Source: Intoshia linei (taxonomy: Eukaryota; Orthonectida; Rhopaluridae). Taken from it: DNA of 32,247 nucleotides. Where the stretch lies: positions 1 to 32,247 of the forward strand of contig LWCA01000327.1 in the NCBI GenBank assembly GCA_001642005.1, read 5' to 3'. This document shows, one piece after another, positions 30,418 to 32,247 of this stretch (the stretch's first letter is position 1; each line of letters starts with the position of its first letter). The translations under genes and the position numbers were made by a program. Below the pieces are notes generated by a model. It saw nothing but the letters and a program-made list of their open reading frames with translations. It had not been told where the DNA came from and ran no database searches.

Positions 30418-31547
30418 ATGACTAATAATATCCAAGGAGGTTTTCCTTCGCATTCTCTAGCTTCTTTGGCTACAAATGCAAGCAGATACAGTAATCGTAC
30501 TCCGACAAGACCACATCTACCTCCACATAGATTCAGACTTTCAGTTATTGTTTTTACAGTAATTGCCGTTGTTTTACTTTTATCTGGCATCGTTATGACA
30601 ATTCTTGGTAACTGGCCAGGATATTATAATGGTAATTTGTATGAACCTTTGAAAATTGTTGGGCCAATTGCTCTAGTATTGGGAATAGTGTCAGTTTTGG
30701 TTATTGCTGTAGCAAGTTGCAAAACTTCAATGTACGAAAAAGCTCTCACCGAAAAAAGAACCTACAACAGTACAATTATATCGTCTCAAAAGTAAATTTC
30801 ATACATTTTTTTTTAATTAATTTATGTAAATTATATAATTTTCTCATTAGCACACTTCGCAGTAACCCGGAAATTTCTTATTACTCAACTCCAAACAAAC
30901 ACAAACCTAAAAGTATTCTCAAATCAAGCAATTCTACACTCAATTCTCAGAGCGATTTCAAGAGAATGAATAATAGTTTTGGTAGTGACAGTTGTGATTC
31001 AAATAGATCTGTCACGTTTGGTATGTTATTTTTAATTTTTTAATATAGTGATCATTTAGGTGTTTCAGCTTTACCTGACCCATACCACAATCAATCTAGT
31101 TTATACAATTTACACAAAGCTCCTTCACAGTCTTCTCAAAATTCTTATGATAATGCTTACTTTAAGGCTGCTAATTATTTATCAAATCAACCCAAAAAGA
31201 AACCGAGCTTTTTTACTAAATTTATGAACCGTGATCGTGAACAGTACCCTCTGAAAACTATAAATACTGTTTCATCAAATATTGCTAATGAAAACAACAG
31301 CGAATATAGCAACCCTGCTTTCGATACTAGTCTTGATGATATTCAGGTATTACGCTATGTTGATGCCGATATTAATGTGTCGCAACATCAGCGAAATAAT
31401 TCTACTAATACACAATCACAGCGCAGCCAACATCACAATGATCAGCATCGGTATCAAATAAGCCAACCACATGATTATTCTGAACCTTATTCATCCAGCT
31501 TGCATTCGTACGAGTCACCTCCCACAACACGTCAAACAAGAATATAA
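30418..31547 (+). CDS. Two-pass membrane protein, TMEM200-like N-terminus with a long disordered tail
   Basis: Exons 30418-30791, 30851-31020 and 31060-31547 (introns 59 and 39 nt) give 343 aa with consistent phases. Residues 1-40 are polar and end in basic HRFR. TM1 is at about 41-63 (VIVFTVIAVVLLLSGIVMTI), followed by a short loop with GNWPGYY, and TM2 at about 78-100 (LKIVGPIALVLGIVSVLVIA). The WP after TM1 and LKxxGP at TM2 resemble the TMEM200 family, where function is poorly known; I infer the link from these motifs only. The remaining roughly 240 residues are rich in Ser, Asn, Gln and His (KSILKSSNSTLNSQS, KKKPSFFTKFMNRD, late His/Gln runs) and are probably cytoplasmic and disordered. 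Start choice: the first ATG after an in-frame stop, shortly upstream of TM1. Confidence 0.75.
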
Positions 31548-32247
31548 TACCTAACCTTATTGTTATTGTATATTAAATTTTACGTCTCTAAATTTTATTG
31601 ATTTTACGTGATACCGCCATGTTCAAGGTGGTCTAATTTTTTTATTACTCACATAGGGCCTGCAATCTCAACCGTATTGGATAAGAAATGTGAGAAGAGT
31701 TGATCAGCATCAGTATTTTCAATTCTCAACCTATTTACCCAGCAAAATGTAACTACGTTCATCCAAAATTCGATTACGATCAGCAGTTCCAATCTCGTCA
31801 GATTACATTGTCAGTAGAAATATTGAATTTTCAGTTGATATAATGGATTGTCAGTGTTCTAGGTGTCAGTATAAATAATGGATTGTCAATATTTAAATTG
31901 GAAGGACAGTAAAAAAAATTATTTTGTCAAAACTTTAAATATACTGTCAGTATTTAAATTGAATGTTCTGTATAAATTGAAACTGACAAAAAATGCTAAT
32001 GTAAAATATATTACAATACTCTACTATTGTCATAATTATATTCTATTTGTTCTCATAAAAAAATATGGTTTGTAGGTATAATATGATACCTTAATATTTC
32101 AGTTTTAACTTGGGTCTGTAGTAAATGATATAACTCAAAAACTCGATTTTTCCATTAAAGGTTGGTAAAAGTGGGTATTCCCATAAGGGTTGATAAAATT
32201 GGGATTTTTTCTTAGGGGTTTGTAAAAGTGGAATTTCCCTAAAGGGC
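31548..32247. other. 3' flank with TGTCAGT repeats and terminal GGTAAAAGTGG minisatellite
   Basis: No gene is seen. From about 31800 to 31990 short units TGTCAGT..TTTAAATTGA recur five or six times. From 32150 to the edge, at least three units of about 33 bp (GGTTGGTAAAAGTGGGTATT, GGGTTGATAAAATTGGGATT, GGGTTTGTAAAAGTGGAATT) continue out of the window. They belong to the same family as the arrays in MSH5 intron 18 and TFCP2 introns 5-6. Confidence 0.65.

Noticed and set aside
1-32247. tRNA, rRNA, CRISPR or bacterial operon features
   Set aside because: None were seen. The introns, poly(A) signals and transposon types show a eukaryotic nuclear sequence.

Overview
The window is AT-rich animal nuclear DNA, most likely from an arthropod. 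The genes are split by many introns with GT-AG ends. The window also carries a decayed Ty3/gypsy retroelement, several hAT-like and pogo/Tigger-like DNA transposons with target-site duplications, and degenerate satellites. All gene models below were spliced by eye from reading frame, GT-AG sites, phase and recalled family alignments; nothing was run. A complete MSH5 gene argues against a Drosophila-type fly, because that lineage lost MSH4/MSH5. I cannot name the order. The most distinctive genome trait is intron size: many introns are only 34-47 nt and one candidate is 22 nt.

Layout, left to right: a Ty3/gypsy remnant on the minus strand (1-1356) with a probable LTR (to 2354) and an unidentified minus-strand ORF (2475-2750). 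Next come the last three coding exons of HMG-CoA synthase (2851-3978, +). MSH5 follows only 132 bp later (4111-15423, +, 25 exons, 821 aa model), with intron 13 holding a three-deep transposon nest. A large inverted repeat (14900-15243 / 17050-17351) encloses the last MSH5 exon and a small membrane-protein ORF (16409-16882, +). A TFCP2/gemini-type CP2 transcription factor (17526-23568, +, 13 exons, 693 aa) converges on an unrecognised four-exon gene on the minus strand (25338-23865). A 1.4 kb divergent intergenic region then leads to an ERp72/PDIA4-like protein disulfide isomerase (26753-29547, +, 6 exons, 596 aa). This converges on ribosomal protein S26 (30009-29567, -, 3 exons, 120 aa), with stop codons 19 bp apart. 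RPS26 is divergent from a two-pass membrane protein resembling TMEM200 (30418-31547, +, 3 exons, 343 aa). The window ends in degenerate repeats.

The genes do not form a pathway: mevalonate synthesis (HMGCS), meiotic crossover control (MSH5), transcription (TFCP2-like), ER protein folding (PDI) and translation (RPS26). What links them is compaction: tiny introns, short intergenic gaps, and convergent gene pairs whose 3' ends must overlap or abut. Transposons are mostly confined to the few long introns and intergenic gaps.
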